Below are positions 7,505-15,281 of a stretch of 38,579 nucleotides of DNA, piece by piece. Each line of letters opens with the position of its first letter. The stretch's first letter is position 1. The translations under genes and the position numbers were made by a program. The stretch spans positions 1-38,579 of the forward strand of contig CAAHEJ010000035.1 of the NCBI GenBank assembly GCA_900772495.1. Direction: 5' to 3'. This DNA is from an uncultured Campylobacter sp. Its GTDB lineage: Bacteria > Campylobacterota > Campylobacteria > Campylobacterales > Campylobacteraceae. The notes beneath the pieces are model-generated. The model saw only the letters and a program-made list of their open reading frames with translations, searched no databases and was not told where the DNA came from.

Positions 7505-7530
7505 CACAAGGCTTGAATTTAAGCCTTGTG
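7505..7530 (+). terminator. hairpin with CACAAGGCTT stem, possible attenuator
   Basis: A perfect ten-pair stem CACAAGGCTT-GAATTT-AAGCCTTGTG lies between the zinc-motif gene and the membrane-protein gene. The tail is not U-rich, so termination may be weak. Nine of the ten stem bases recur in the hairpin after cgpA at 13636-13658. Confidence 0.5.
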
Positions 7531-7551
7531 GATTGTATGTAAGGTTGATTT

Positions 7552-8307
7552 ATGTCAAAAACAAGGCAAAATAAAGATAAAAATTCAAAATTGAATGCTA
7601 ATGAAAAGGATAAAAAAATGACAAGTGAAGAAAAATATAAAATTCTCTATGAAGCCTATGCTGATGAGATAAAAAATCTTTGGCAACGCTCTGTGTTTTT
7701 GGGTGCGTTTATGGTGCTGGTTTGGACGGGTTATGGGGCTTTACAGCTTAAATTTATAGAAAAATCTTTGGAGATACAAAGTTTATCTTGCACTGCGGTT
7801 AATTTTAACGCATATCATATCGCTTCTTTTGGGCTTTGTTTTGTTATCATCGCTTTGTCTTTGCTGTGGATAGCTATGGCAAAAGGCTCAAAATTTGTGC
7901 AAGAAGCACACGAATGGCATATTTTAAACCATAACGAGATTAAAATCAGCAATACTGCTAAAAAATTGTTCTGCAATTTAAACAATTATGAACACTATAA
8001 CGGAAAGGATAGTAACACAGACACGCAAAGCGAGGAAATGAATAAAAATTTATATTCAACTTTCTTTTGCAAAGGGGCTTTACGGGCTTATCGTTACTCG
8101 CCAAGCAAGATAAATATAGCTTTGGGGTGGTTTAGTGCTATGGTGGCTTTTGCATTGAGTATAGTTCATATTGTGATATTGTGTATAAATAAATCTTGCT
8201 GGTTTTATGCTTTAACTTTGCTTGCTATGTTGGTTATATTTCCTTTGTCATTTTTTATAAAAAAGCATACCAAAGGTGGCAATAAAGATAAAAAATTGAC
8301 TTTATGA
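7552..8307 (+). CDS. four-helix membrane protein of unknown function
   Basis: Hydrophobic segments lie near residues 48-68, 88-112, 186-208 and 214-236 of the long form, with a charged cytoplasmic-type loop of about 75 residues in the middle (QEAHEWHILNHNEIKISN). The ATG at 7552 has TAAGG upstream; a second ATG at 7618 has AAAAGGA closer by and would drop a Lys/Asn-rich leader, so the mature start is uncertain. The outline resembles small octameric RipA-type membrane proteins, but I cannot confirm that. The stop overlaps the next gene (ATGA at 8304), coupling it to the second DUF285 protein. Confidence 0.7.
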   Translation: MSKTRQNKDKNSKLNANEKDKKMTSEEKYKILYEAYADEIKNLWQRSVFLGAFMVLVWTGYGALQLKFIEKSLEIQSLSCTAVNFNAYHIASFGLCFVIIALSLLWIAMAKGSKFVQEAHEWHILNHNEIKISNTAKKLFCNLNNYEHYNGKDSNTDTQSEEMNKNLYSTFFCKGALRAYRYSPSKINIALGWFSAMVAFALSIVHIVILCINKSCWFYALTLLAMLVIFPLSFFIKKHTKGGNKDKKLTL

Positions 8308-8948
8308 ACACTCAAAATATAAAAGCGACTAAAATGCCTAGACACTATCCGCAAACAAAATATGAGTTAAAAAGTCTTGTTGATGATTTGAGTGTGAATT
8401 TAAGCGAGATTGACACTTCGCGTATCACAGATATGAGCGCGCTTTTTAAGGACACAAAGCGGGTGGATTTTAGCGGGATAGAGTTTTGGGACACGAGCAA
8501 GGTGGTGGATATGATGTTTATGTTTGAAAATGCTTTAAATTTCAATCACAATATCGACAAATGGAACACGAGCAAGGTTTGCAATATGAGCTTTATGTTT
8601 TGGAATGCTACGCGTTTTAACCAACCCTTGCAAAGCTGGGACACAAGTAGCGTGCTGGATATGGAGGGTATGTTTTGTGGGGCAAAAAGTTTTAATCAAC
8701 CCTTAAATTCGTGGAATGTAAGTAAGGCTGAGTTTATGGAGCAAATGTTTTGCGGGGCGAGTGAATTTAACCAAGCCCTTGACAAATGGGATACTTCGCG
8801 GGTTAAATTTATGGATAAAATGTTTATGGACGCTGTGAATTTTAGGCAAAATTTAGACAGCTGGAATGTAAAAAGTTTAAAAAAGCTCAACAGGATAATG
8901 TTTTTAGGCTCGCCTTTGAGCGAAAATTTACCAAAATGGGCAAGATGA
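8304..8948 (+). CDS. second DUF285/BspA-like repeat protein
   Basis: A paralogue of the gene at 6460 with the same MPRHYPQTK entry, five 25-residue W-x-S-V-M-MF-A-FNQ units and the same type of cap (MFLGSPLSENLPKWAR). Translation probably starts at ATG 8304, overlapping the membrane-protein stop by 4 bp, although the conserved part begins at 8334. There is no export signal. Its 3' end overlaps the DUF262-like gene, so this protein sits in the middle of a three-gene translationally coupled block and is likely made in step with the other two. Confidence 0.8.
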   Translation: MNTQNIKATKMPRHYPQTKYELKSLVDDLSVNLSEIDTSRITDMSALFKDTKRVDFSGIEFWDTSKVVDMMFMFENALNFNHNIDKWNTSKVCNMSFMFWNATRFNQPLQSWDTSSVLDMEGMFCGAKSFNQPLNSWNVSKAEFMEQMFCGASEFNQALDKWDTSRVKFMDKMFMDAVNFRQNLDSWNVKSLKKLNRIMFLGSPLSENLPKWAR

Positions 8949-10222
8949 TGGCTAAAATTTATGAAGCTAGCGATAAAGATGGCAAATTTTGGCATTATCT
9001 CACGCTTATAGCTAATGGCATAATGAGCATTGATGAGCTGGCAAATAAGGCACTTTATGGCAAGCCTTATCAAATCAACTTTGCTGTGTCAAGGTTTCAA
9101 GGGGATTATGCGTGGAGTGATGATGAGATAAGAGGCTTTTTAAAGGATTTAAGTGAGAGGGTAAATGATAAAAAGCCTTATTTTGTAGGTGTTTTTACCT
9201 TTGTGTTTCAAAAGAAATGTATCAAAATTTTAGACGGACGGCACAGGCTTATAGTGATAGTGCTGCTTTTGCAGGCTTTGGGCGATAAGACTATGGATTT
9301 GATTATGAATTTTGATGATATGGGCGGCAAAGAACGCATAAAGGCGCATTTAGAGCTTGTAAAGGCGTGGTGCAAGGACAAATTTGCCGACAAGCAAAAA
9401 GGGGGAAAATTTGCTCTCAATTTAAGGCAAAAGGTGCTTTTTATAGGCTTTCAAGCTTGGTCTTTAAAGGACGCGGCTATCTTTTATAGTAGGAAAAAAG
9501 GCTTGGGGACAAGTGGCTTTGTGGGGACAAAAACGCCTTTACAAGGGGCTTTTGGTGATTTGAGCGCGCAAAGCAGAGTGAATTTACTACAAAGAAAAAC
9601 AAATGGCGAAAATAGAATTTCGCCTCATAGTATAGGGAGTTTAATCTTTCATCAGTTTGAAATTCCACGCTATCATAGGCTTTATGAATGGCAAAGTAAG
9701 CACATAAATGCCTTTTTGCGTGATATAAAACGAGCCTTTATGCACACAACAAATCTTTATATCGGGGCTATCATCACCGCATATCAGCTTGATAGCCGTG
9801 AAGCTGGTATTTATGTGCTACTTGATGGGGTGCAAAGGCTGATGACACTTTGGTTTGTGTGCTTTTATATGGCAAATTTAAAGCCACTTGGCAGATGGGC
9901 AAACAGATACAAAAGGCTTATTTTCTATGCTCACGGCGATGAGTTGAGGTTTGTAGCACCATCACAAAGCGAATTTGGGCGGGTTTTGAGTGAGTTTGCT
10001 AAGACAAATTATGATTTATCGGTGTTTAAGCACACAAATTTAGCGTGCATACAAAATGCCTTTGACACGATAAGGCGTTTTTTTGAGCGTTGCGAAAAAG
10101 CTGGGGTTGATATGGAAAAATTTGCGATTTTTACCTATGAACTTGTCGAAATTAGGCTTGTCAAACTTGCCCTTGATGATGATGAAGCAAGGCATTTTTG
10201 CGAAAAAATACAAAGCGTGTAG
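8936..10222 (+). CDS. protein with two degenerate DUF262 (GmrSD-like) modules
   Basis: DUF262 is the N-terminal NTPase-like domain of GmrSD and related defence nucleases, marked by IPxYQRxYxW, a downstream D in the lid helix, and DGQQRLTTL. This protein has the pattern twice: VSRFQGDYAW (51-60) with DGRHRL (100-105), and IPRYHRLYEW (243-252) with DGVQRLMTL (297-305). Both copies have lost the QQ pair. The chain ends at ARHFCEKIQSV, about where canonical members go on into the helical region, and there is no GmrD/HNH nuclease half. The start may be 8936, 8945 or 8948, all overlapping the previous stop. A binding-only or inactive partner is possible. Confidence 0.7.
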   Translation: MGKMMAKIYEASDKDGKFWHYLTLIANGIMSIDELANKALYGKPYQINFAVSRFQGDYAWSDDEIRGFLKDLSERVNDKKPYFVGVFTFVFQKKCIKILDGRHRLIVIVLLLQALGDKTMDLIMNFDDMGGKERIKAHLELVKAWCKDKFADKQKGGKFALNLRQKVLFIGFQAWSLKDAAIFYSRKKGLGTSGFVGTKTPLQGAFGDLSAQSRVNLLQRKTNGENRISPHSIGSLIFHQFEIPRYHRLYEWQSKHINAFLRDIKRAFMHTTNLYIGAIITAYQLDSREAGIYVLLDGVQRLMTLWFVCFYMANLKPLGRWANRYKRLIFYAHGDELRFVAPSQSEFGRVLSEFAKTNYDLSVFKHTNLACIQNAFDTIRRFFERCEKAGVDMEKFAIFTYELVEIRLVKLALDDDEARHFCEKIQSV

Positions 10223-10323
10223 AATTTGATGCTTTAAAGTCTGCTTAAAAGGCGTTTGCTTTTTGAAATCAAGTTTTTATAAATTTTTTTCAATTTTCAA
10301 GCCATTCATAAACCTAAATTTTG

Positions 10324-10329
10324 TAAAAT
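10324..10329 (+). promoter_or_regulatory. probable -10 box for recA-eno operon
   Basis: TAAAAT in the context ATTTTGTAAAATTC, 28 bases before the recA ATG. It fits the T-rich, extended -10 style of Campylobacter promoters but is not a perfect hexamer. No LexA box is visible. Confidence 0.4.
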
Positions 10330-10356
10330 TCAAGCATTATTCTTTAAGGACTTGAT

Positions 10357-11385
10357 ATGGACGAAAACAAAAAGAAATCCCTTGATGCGGCGCTTAAAAG
10401 CCTTGATAAAACCTTTGGCAAAGGCACGATTTTGCGGCTTGGCGATAAGGAAGTGGAGCATATAGATGCCATCAGCACGGGTTCTGTGGGGCTTGATTTA
10501 GCTCTTGGCATAGGCGGAGTGCCAAAGGGGCGGATTATAGAGATTTACGGACCTGAGGCTTCGGGCAAGACAACCTTGACGCTACACATCATCGCAGAGT
10601 GTCAAAAGGCTGGCGGTGTGTGCGCTTTTATAGACGCAGAACACGCGCTAGATGTCAAATACGCAGGAAATTTAGGCGTGGATACTGAAAATCTTTACAT
10701 TTCTCAGCCTGATTTTGGCGAGCAAGCCCTTGAAATCGTAGAAACGATAGCACGAAGTGGCGCGATAGATTTAGTAGTCGTTGATAGCGTGGCAGCACTC
10801 ACGCCAAAGGCTGAGATAGAGGGCGATATGGGCGACCAGCACGTGGGACTTCAAGCGCGCCTTATGAGTCAAGCCCTGCGAAAGCTCACGGGCATAGTGC
10901 ATAAAATGAACTGCACGGTGATTTTCATCAACCAAATTCGTATGAAAATCGGCGCTATGGGCTATGGCACGCCAGAGACGACAACAGGCGGCAACGCGCT
11001 TAAATTCTACTCATCTGTGCGCCTTGATGTGCGCCGCATTGCTACCTTAAAGCAAAATGAAGAGCCTATCGGCAACCGCGTGAAAGTCAAAGTGGCGAAA
11101 AACAAAGTTGCACCGCCCTTTAAGCAGGCTGAATTTGATGTGATGTTTGGCGAGGGTATCAGCAAGGAAGGCGAAGTTATTGATTATGGTGTGAAACTCG
11201 ACATAATCGACAAAAGCGGAGCTTGGTTTTCTTACAAGGACAAAAAAATCGGACAAGGGCGCGAGAATTCAAAGATTTTCTTAAAAGAAAATCCAAAAAT
11301 ATGCGAAGAAATAGTCAAAGCCATACAAGGTTCTATCGGCATTGAGGGCGTGATTGCCGCGACAAATGATGAAGAAGAGGATTGA
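10357..11385 (+). CDS. recA: recombinase RecA
   Basis: RecA polymerises on single-stranded DNA, drives homologous strand exchange with ATP, and triggers self-cleavage of S24/LexA-type repressors such as the one encoded at 14134. The 342-residue protein shows the Walker A motif GPEASGKTT (65-73), LVVVDSVAALTPKAEIEG as Walker B and loop L1 region, and FINQIRMKIGAMGYGTPETT with loop L2. The acidic tail NDEEED is typical. The start has TAAGGA upstream. It is followed two bases later by eno, a conserved Campylobacter arrangement. Confidence 0.98.
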   Translation: MDENKKKSLDAALKSLDKTFGKGTILRLGDKEVEHIDAISTGSVGLDLALGIGGVPKGRIIEIYGPEASGKTTLTLHIIAECQKAGGVCAFIDAEHALDVKYAGNLGVDTENLYISQPDFGEQALEIVETIARSGAIDLVVVDSVAALTPKAEIEGDMGDQHVGLQARLMSQALRKLTGIVHKMNCTVIFINQIRMKIGAMGYGTPETTTGGNALKFYSSVRLDVRRIATLKQNEEPIGNRVKVKVAKNKVAPPFKQAEFDVMFGEGISKEGEVIDYGVKLDIIDKSGAWFSYKDKKIGQGRENSKIFLKENPKICEEIVKAIQGSIGIEGVIAATNDEEED

Positions 11386-11387
11386 AA

Positions 11388-12632
11388 ATGCTTGTGATTG
11401 AGGATTTAAGGGCTTATGAAGTGCTTGATAGTCGTGGAAACCCCACTATAAAGGCGCAAGTGTGTTTAAGCGATGGCAGCACGGGCGAAGCCATAGTGCC
11501 AAGCGGTGCTAGCACGGGCAGCAAAGAGGCTTTGGAGTTGCGCGATAAGGACGAACGCTTTGGAGGCAAGGGCGTTTTAAAGGCGATGAGCAATGTCAAT
11601 GAAATCATCGCCGAAAATGTCATAGGGCTTGACGGCTTTAACCAAACCCAGCTTGATATGGCTTTGTTTGAGCTTGACGGCACAAAAAACTACTCAAATT
11701 TAGGCGCAAACGCTGTTTTGGGCGTGAGTATGGCAGCAGCAAGAGCAGCGGCAAATGCGCTTAATATCCCTTTGTATCGCTATTTGGGCGGTGCAAACGC
11801 CAGCGTTTTGCCCGTGCCTATGTGCAATATTATAAACGGCGGGGCGCACGCGAACAACAATGTTGATTTTCAAGAGTTTATGATAATGCCCTTTGGCTTT
11901 ACGAGCTTTAAGGAAGCCTTGCGCGCGGTGTGCGAGATTTACGCCTTGCTTAAAAAAGAGCTTGGCGCACAAGGACACTCCACAGCACTTGGCGATGAGG
12001 GCGGTTTTGCTCCAAATTTAGCAAACAACACCGAGCCTATCGAGCTTTTGATGAGGTGTATCAAAAAGGCTGGCTATGAAAAGGGCGTTAAAATCGCCCT
12101 TGATGTGGCAAGCAGTGAATTTTACAAAAACGGCAAATACGAAATCGAGGGCAAAAGCCTTACTAGCGATGAGATGATAAAACGCTACGAGGAACTTTGC
12201 GCGAAATATCCTATTTTCAGCATAGAGGACGGCTTGGCAGAAGATGACTTTGAGGGCTGGATAAACTTAACTCAAAGGCTTGGCAAGAAAATTCAGCTTG
12301 TGGGGGACGATTTGTTCGTTACAAACGAGGACATTTTGCGTGAGGGCATTGTCAAAAAAATGGCAAATGCGGTTTTAATCAAGCCTAATCAAATCGGCAC
12401 AGTTACGCAAACTATGCGCACCGTGCGCCTTGCAATGCGTCATAATTACAAGTGCATTATGAGCCACCGCTCTGGCGAGAGTGAGGACAGCTTTATAGCG
12501 GATTTTGCTGTCGCTCTTAACACAGGGCAGATTAAAACAGGCGCACCCGCAAGGGCTGACAGGACGGCAAAGTATAACAGACTGCTTGAAATCGAGCTTG
12601 AAAGTGATGAATTTTTGGGAGAGAAGCTATAA
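11388..12632 (+). CDS. eno: enolase
   Basis: Enolase interconverts 2-phosphoglycerate and phosphoenolpyruvate in glycolysis and gluconeogenesis. The ATG at 11388 lies two bases after the recA stop with GAGGA in the end of recA as ribosome site, giving 414 residues, the normal length. Landmarks in order are LDSRGNPT near the N-terminus, SGASTGSKEA, HSTALGDEGGFAPN (acid catalysis loop), IEDGLAEDD and VGDDLFVTN (metal ligands), LIKPNQIGT (catalytic Lys) and SHRSGESED. Coupled to recA. Confidence 0.98.
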   Translation: MLVIEDLRAYEVLDSRGNPTIKAQVCLSDGSTGEAIVPSGASTGSKEALELRDKDERFGGKGVLKAMSNVNEIIAENVIGLDGFNQTQLDMALFELDGTKNYSNLGANAVLGVSMAAARAAANALNIPLYRYLGGANASVLPVPMCNIINGGAHANNNVDFQEFMIMPFGFTSFKEALRAVCEIYALLKKELGAQGHSTALGDEGGFAPNLANNTEPIELLMRCIKKAGYEKGVKIALDVASSEFYKNGKYEIEGKSLTSDEMIKRYEELCAKYPIFSIEDGLAEDDFEGWINLTQRLGKKIQLVGDDLFVTNEDILREGIVKKMANAVLIKPNQIGTVTQTMRTVRLAMRHNYKCIMSHRSGESEDSFIADFAVALNTGQIKTGAPARADRTAKYNRLLEIELESDEFLGEKL

Positions 12633-12644
12633 AAAGGGCTGAAT

Positions 12645-12944
12645 TTGAATGAAGAAGCCACAAAAGAAAGCACAATAGAGCTTTTAAAGGACTATGATGA
12701 GCGAGCGAAAAAAAGGCAGTTTTACGCCGATACGCTCAAAATGAGCGCCTATGTGCTTTTAACGGTTGTGGCGGCTTGGTATTTTGGCAATATGCTCTTT
12801 GGCAAGTCGTCTTTGGAAACCTTGCTTTCTTTAAAGGCGACAAAAAAAGAGTTGAATTCAAGGATAGAGTGGCTTAAAGAGCAAAACGCAAGGAAGCAAA
12901 AAGAGTATTTTGAGTTAAAAGGACTATACCCTGATGAAAAGTAA
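12645..12944 (+). CDS. small membrane protein with coiled coil, FtsB/DivIC-like layout
   Basis: The best start is a TTG at 12645 with AAGGG seven bases upstream; there is no early ATG in this frame. The 99-residue protein has a short cytoplasmic tail, one membrane helix (about 33-52, MSAYVLLTVVAAWYFGNMLF) and a leucine-zipper-like coiled coil (55-92), the arrangement of FtsB/DivIC septum formation initiators. It is the positional counterpart of the small gene between eno and cgpA in Campylobacter jejuni. Its end overlaps the cgpA start by 11 bp. The division role is an inference from layout only. Confidence 0.7.
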   Translation: MNEEATKESTIELLKDYDERAKKRQFYADTLKMSAYVLLTVVAAWYFGNMLFGKSSLETLLSLKATKKELNSRIEWLKEQNARKQKEYFELKGLYPDEK

Positions 12945-13596
12945 GTTGATTTTAATGCTATTTGCGCTGTTTGCGTGGGGCAACGACAACCCTTTTGCGC
13001 CTCCGCAATCCATCGATGAAAACGCGATTTTAGATGATTTTGAGAAAAAAGATGTGGTGTTTAACTCGGACGCAAGGCTGCTTAAAAGCATTAGCGTTAC
13101 TTATGTAACCCTTGATGGCAGCGAAAAAACGATGACTTTGGACATAAATCAAAGCATTGATTGGCATCGCACCTACTCGTTCATCAAAACCAAATCCCCG
13201 CAAACTACGGCTATACTTGATGTTTCTGTAACAACGCCTGAGCAGTTTAATCTCACGGGCGAGATAAATTCAAGCCTTAATGTCGAAATTCCAAACGACA
13301 ACGGCAAGTTAGAAGACTTCATCAGCTTTGCAAGCTACAAAAGCAAGCTCAAACTCATCACAAAGGACGAAATCATCGGCAATTTCGCTGTGGGAAATCC
13401 TAGCAAAATCATTTTGGATTTCAAAAGGCAAACAAGTTTTAAAACCAAAACCCAACGCCTTAAAATGGGCACGGCTTTCAAAAGGCTCGACCTTGGCTCG
13501 CACAAGGGCTACTACCGCCTTGTGATTTATTTGGACGGCAAATACAACTTTAAAATTCAAAAAGATGAAAGCGGATATGTCATAAGTTTGATTTGA
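12934..13596 (+). CDS. cgpA: AMIN-domain periplasmic protein, CgpA homologue
   Basis: A 220-residue exported protein: signal peptide MKSKLILMLFALFAWG, a variable region, and a C-terminal beta-rich AMIN-like domain (about 120-220) ending in the repeats LVIYLDGKYNFKIQ and GYVISLI. AMIN domains bind the cell wall or steer periplasmic partners. Two sites match the Campylobacter N-glycosylation sequon D/E-x-N-x-S/T: DINQS (Asn72) and EINSS (Asn112). In C. jejuni the gene after eno and its small neighbour encodes glycoprotein CgpA, supporting the name. It is the last gene of the recA operon, followed by a hairpin. Confidence 0.8.
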   Translation: MKSKLILMLFALFAWGNDNPFAPPQSIDENAILDDFEKKDVVFNSDARLLKSISVTYVTLDGSEKTMTLDINQSIDWHRTYSFIKTKSPQTTAILDVSVTTPEQFNLTGEINSSLNVEIPNDNGKLEDFISFASYKSKLKLITKDEIIGNFAVGNPSKIILDFKRQTSFKTKTQRLKMGTAFKRLDLGSHKGYYRLVIYLDGKYNFKIQKDESGYVISLI

Positions 13597-13635
13597 CGGA
13601 TTTAAATTTTCGCTAAAAATTTATTTATCATCGCT

Positions 13636-13658
13636 ACAAGGCTTTTTATAAGCCTTGT
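13636..13658 (+). terminator. terminator-like hairpin after cgpA
   Basis: A perfect nine-pair stem ACAAGGCTT-TTTAT-AAGCCTTGT, 40 bases after the cgpA stop and before the convergent regulator gene. The downstream tail is only partly T-rich. The same stem sequence occurs at 7506-7529. Confidence 0.55.
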
Positions 13659-13671
13659 TAAATCGCTGTCA

Positions 13672-13998
13672 TTATGAGTAAAAAGAACGCAAGCAAGGCG
13701 AGCGTGGCAAGGCATAGAAAGTTAAATTTGCGTTTAAATTTTTATGCCTATGCCCCACACCCCTAACAGCGCATTTTGAAAAGCTCCTTACACTCTTAGC
13801 CAAAGGCTCTTTAAAGCCTTCTTTCTCCAAAAGCTCCTTTATCTCCTTTGCCCGTCCGCGCAAACCTTGCGTAAAGCCATAACTCACTTGATATAAAAGC
13901 CACATATCACTCTCACTCAGCCCATTCACCCTAGCCCAAGTGCGAAGTTTCATTCCCTTACTCGCAAAAAACTCGGCTAATGATTGATTTTTCGTCAT
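13672..13998 (-). CDS. phage-type DNA-binding regulator, BcepMu gp16-like
   Basis: The 108-residue protein starts at 13998 after GGGAGCG. Residues 1-62 contain the helix-turn-helix pattern of the BcepMu gp16 family: EFFASKGMKLRTWARVNGLS, then LLYQVSYGFTQGLRGRAKEI. The C-terminal 45 residues are basic and unlike the family, so the coding region may run into flanking sequence. It is divergent from the S24 repressor at 14134, with a shared operator-like region between them, the usual lysogeny-control layout. Confidence 0.65.
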   Translation of the reverse strand: MTKNQSLAEFFASKGMKLRTWARVNGLSESDMWLLYQVSYGFTQGLRGRAKEIKELLEKEGFKEPLAKSVRSFSKCAVRGVGHRHKNLNANLTFYALPRSPCLRSFYS

Positions 13999-14018
13999 TT
14001 TCGCTCCCTTTGACTTTT

Positions 14019-14051
14019 TATAGCAAATTTCGCTATAATTTTTAAAATTAT
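14019..14051. promoter_or_regulatory. operator-like palindromes between divergent regulators
   Basis: TATAGC-N7-GCTATA (14019-14037) is a perfect 6-7-6 inverted repeat, the usual shape of an XRE/S24 repressor operator, and it overlaps the T/A-rich promoter of the gp16-like gene. A second palindrome, ATAATTTT-T-AAAATTAT, follows at 14035-14051. The 135-bp gap holds no gene. Confidence 0.55.
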
Positions 14052-14133
14052 TTTAGAATTATACTTTATTTTTTATGTATTGTCAAGAGATATACTCAAA
14101 AAATTATGTAATTTTTTATAAAAGGGGCGCAAA

Positions 14134-14796
14134 ATGCTAAATACCAAGATTTTGACACTAAGAAAAGACAACAATTTATCGCAAAAAGAGTTTGCGGAGC
14201 GCACAGGTGTAGCTTATAGCACATTTCAAAGCTACGAATACGGCACGCAAACGCCACGCTATGAGTATTTGCAAAAACTATCATCAATTTTTAATGTGCC
14301 TATGTCGTATTTTATTGATGATAAAGTGTCGTTAGTTGATAAACAAAGTGTCGTAAGTCAAGGCGAAAGTGTCGTTAATCCCCCAAACCCCCTTTCTATC
14401 GCTATCCCCGTTTATGATGAAGTCTTTGCAAGTGCTGGGGCTGGGCGTTTAAACGATGAGTGTATAAGCTTTTATCTGCACTTTGAAAAAGCCTTTTTAA
14501 AGAGCTATTTTAAGCTCACAAACACCGAGCATTTAGCACTTTTACGCCTTGAAGGCGACTCGATGATGCCAACCCTTCCCCCAAACGCTAGGCTTTTGGT
14601 GCAAGCAAGCACCCAGTTTAAAGAGGGGCAAATCGTGCTGTGTAGGCTTGATGATGAGCTTTTTGTCAAACGCTTGCAAAAGCAACCCGAACTCAAACTT
14701 TTAAGCGACAACAAAGCCTACGAGCCTATCGCACTTGCGGGGAAAGATTATGAGCTTTTAAGTGTAGTAGTGGGCTTTGTAAAGGCTTTAAACTGA
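14134..14796 (+). CDS. XRE-S24 phage repressor (CI/LexA type)
   Basis: The N-terminal helix-turn-helix (residues 4-62, LSQKEFAERTGVAYSTFQSYE) binds DNA, and the C-terminal peptidase S24 domain has Ser143 in EGDSMMP and Lys179 in LFVKRL as the self-cleavage dyad. A candidate cleavage site is the Ala-Gly pair in EVFASAGAG (residues 97-104). RecA filaments would stimulate cleavage after DNA damage, derepressing the prophage. Start ATG 14134 has AAAAGGGG upstream. It could serve the prophage at 18 kb onward or be left over from an older phage, since a chromosome-type ATPase and a restriction gene lie between. Confidence 0.88.
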   Translation: MLNTKILTLRKDNNLSQKEFAERTGVAYSTFQSYEYGTQTPRYEYLQKLSSIFNVPMSYFIDDKVSLVDKQSVVSQGESVVNPPNPLSIAIPVYDEVFASAGAGRLNDECISFYLHFEKAFLKSYFKLTNTEHLALLRLEGDSMMPTLPPNARLLVQASTQFKEGQIVLCRLDDELFVKRLQKQPELKLLSDNKAYEPIALAGKDYELLSVVVGFVKALN

Positions 14797-14966
14797 TTTA
14801 AACGCTATTTAAACACATTTAAAGGCGTGTGTAAATTCTTTTAAACGCACCCTTTTTCACGCGTGCGGGTGCAAGGCGGCGTGAATTTCGCTGCACCACG
14901 CACCAGCCTTAAAAGCCCACCACAACGCACACTAATCAAAAAGCATTTGACACTTTTTAACGCTTT

Positions 14967-15029
14967 TGTCAAAACAATGTCAAAAGAAATGTCAAAATTT
15001 GTAAAATAAATCTTTTGAATTTGTCAAAA
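14967..15029. repeat. four direct TGTCAAAA repeats, iteron-like
   Basis: TGTCAAAA occurs at 14967, 14978, 14990 and 15022, spaced 11, 12 and 32 bases, with an inverted TTGACA at 14948. It lies in the 485-bp gene-free gap 14797-15281. The near helical spacing suggests a protein-binding array. The rest of the gap has short inverted GCACCC/GGGTGC arms near 14850-14870 and a possible TATGAT -10 box at 15239. Confidence 0.45.
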
Positions 15030-15281
15030 TTTTTCGCTCACTTTGATTTTGAAAAAAACCGCCTTAAAACTCTACAAATTCAACCTTTGCGTAAAAAATC
15101 TTTCACTTTGATTTTTAATAAAATTTTATAAAACATGCTTACTTTATACTCAAATCATTTGCTTAAATTTGCAGCCACAAAGTTTTTCAAAGTCTAAATT
15201 TTACCCCAAAATTTTGCTTTTGTTAAGATAAAAGCGGTATGATTTGTGCTCAATCATCAGCTTGCGAAAAAGGGGGGCAAA

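Noticed and set aside
14505..14714. Minus-strand frame inside the S24 repressor gene
   Set aside because: Shadow of a well-supported gene with catalytic Ser and Lys.
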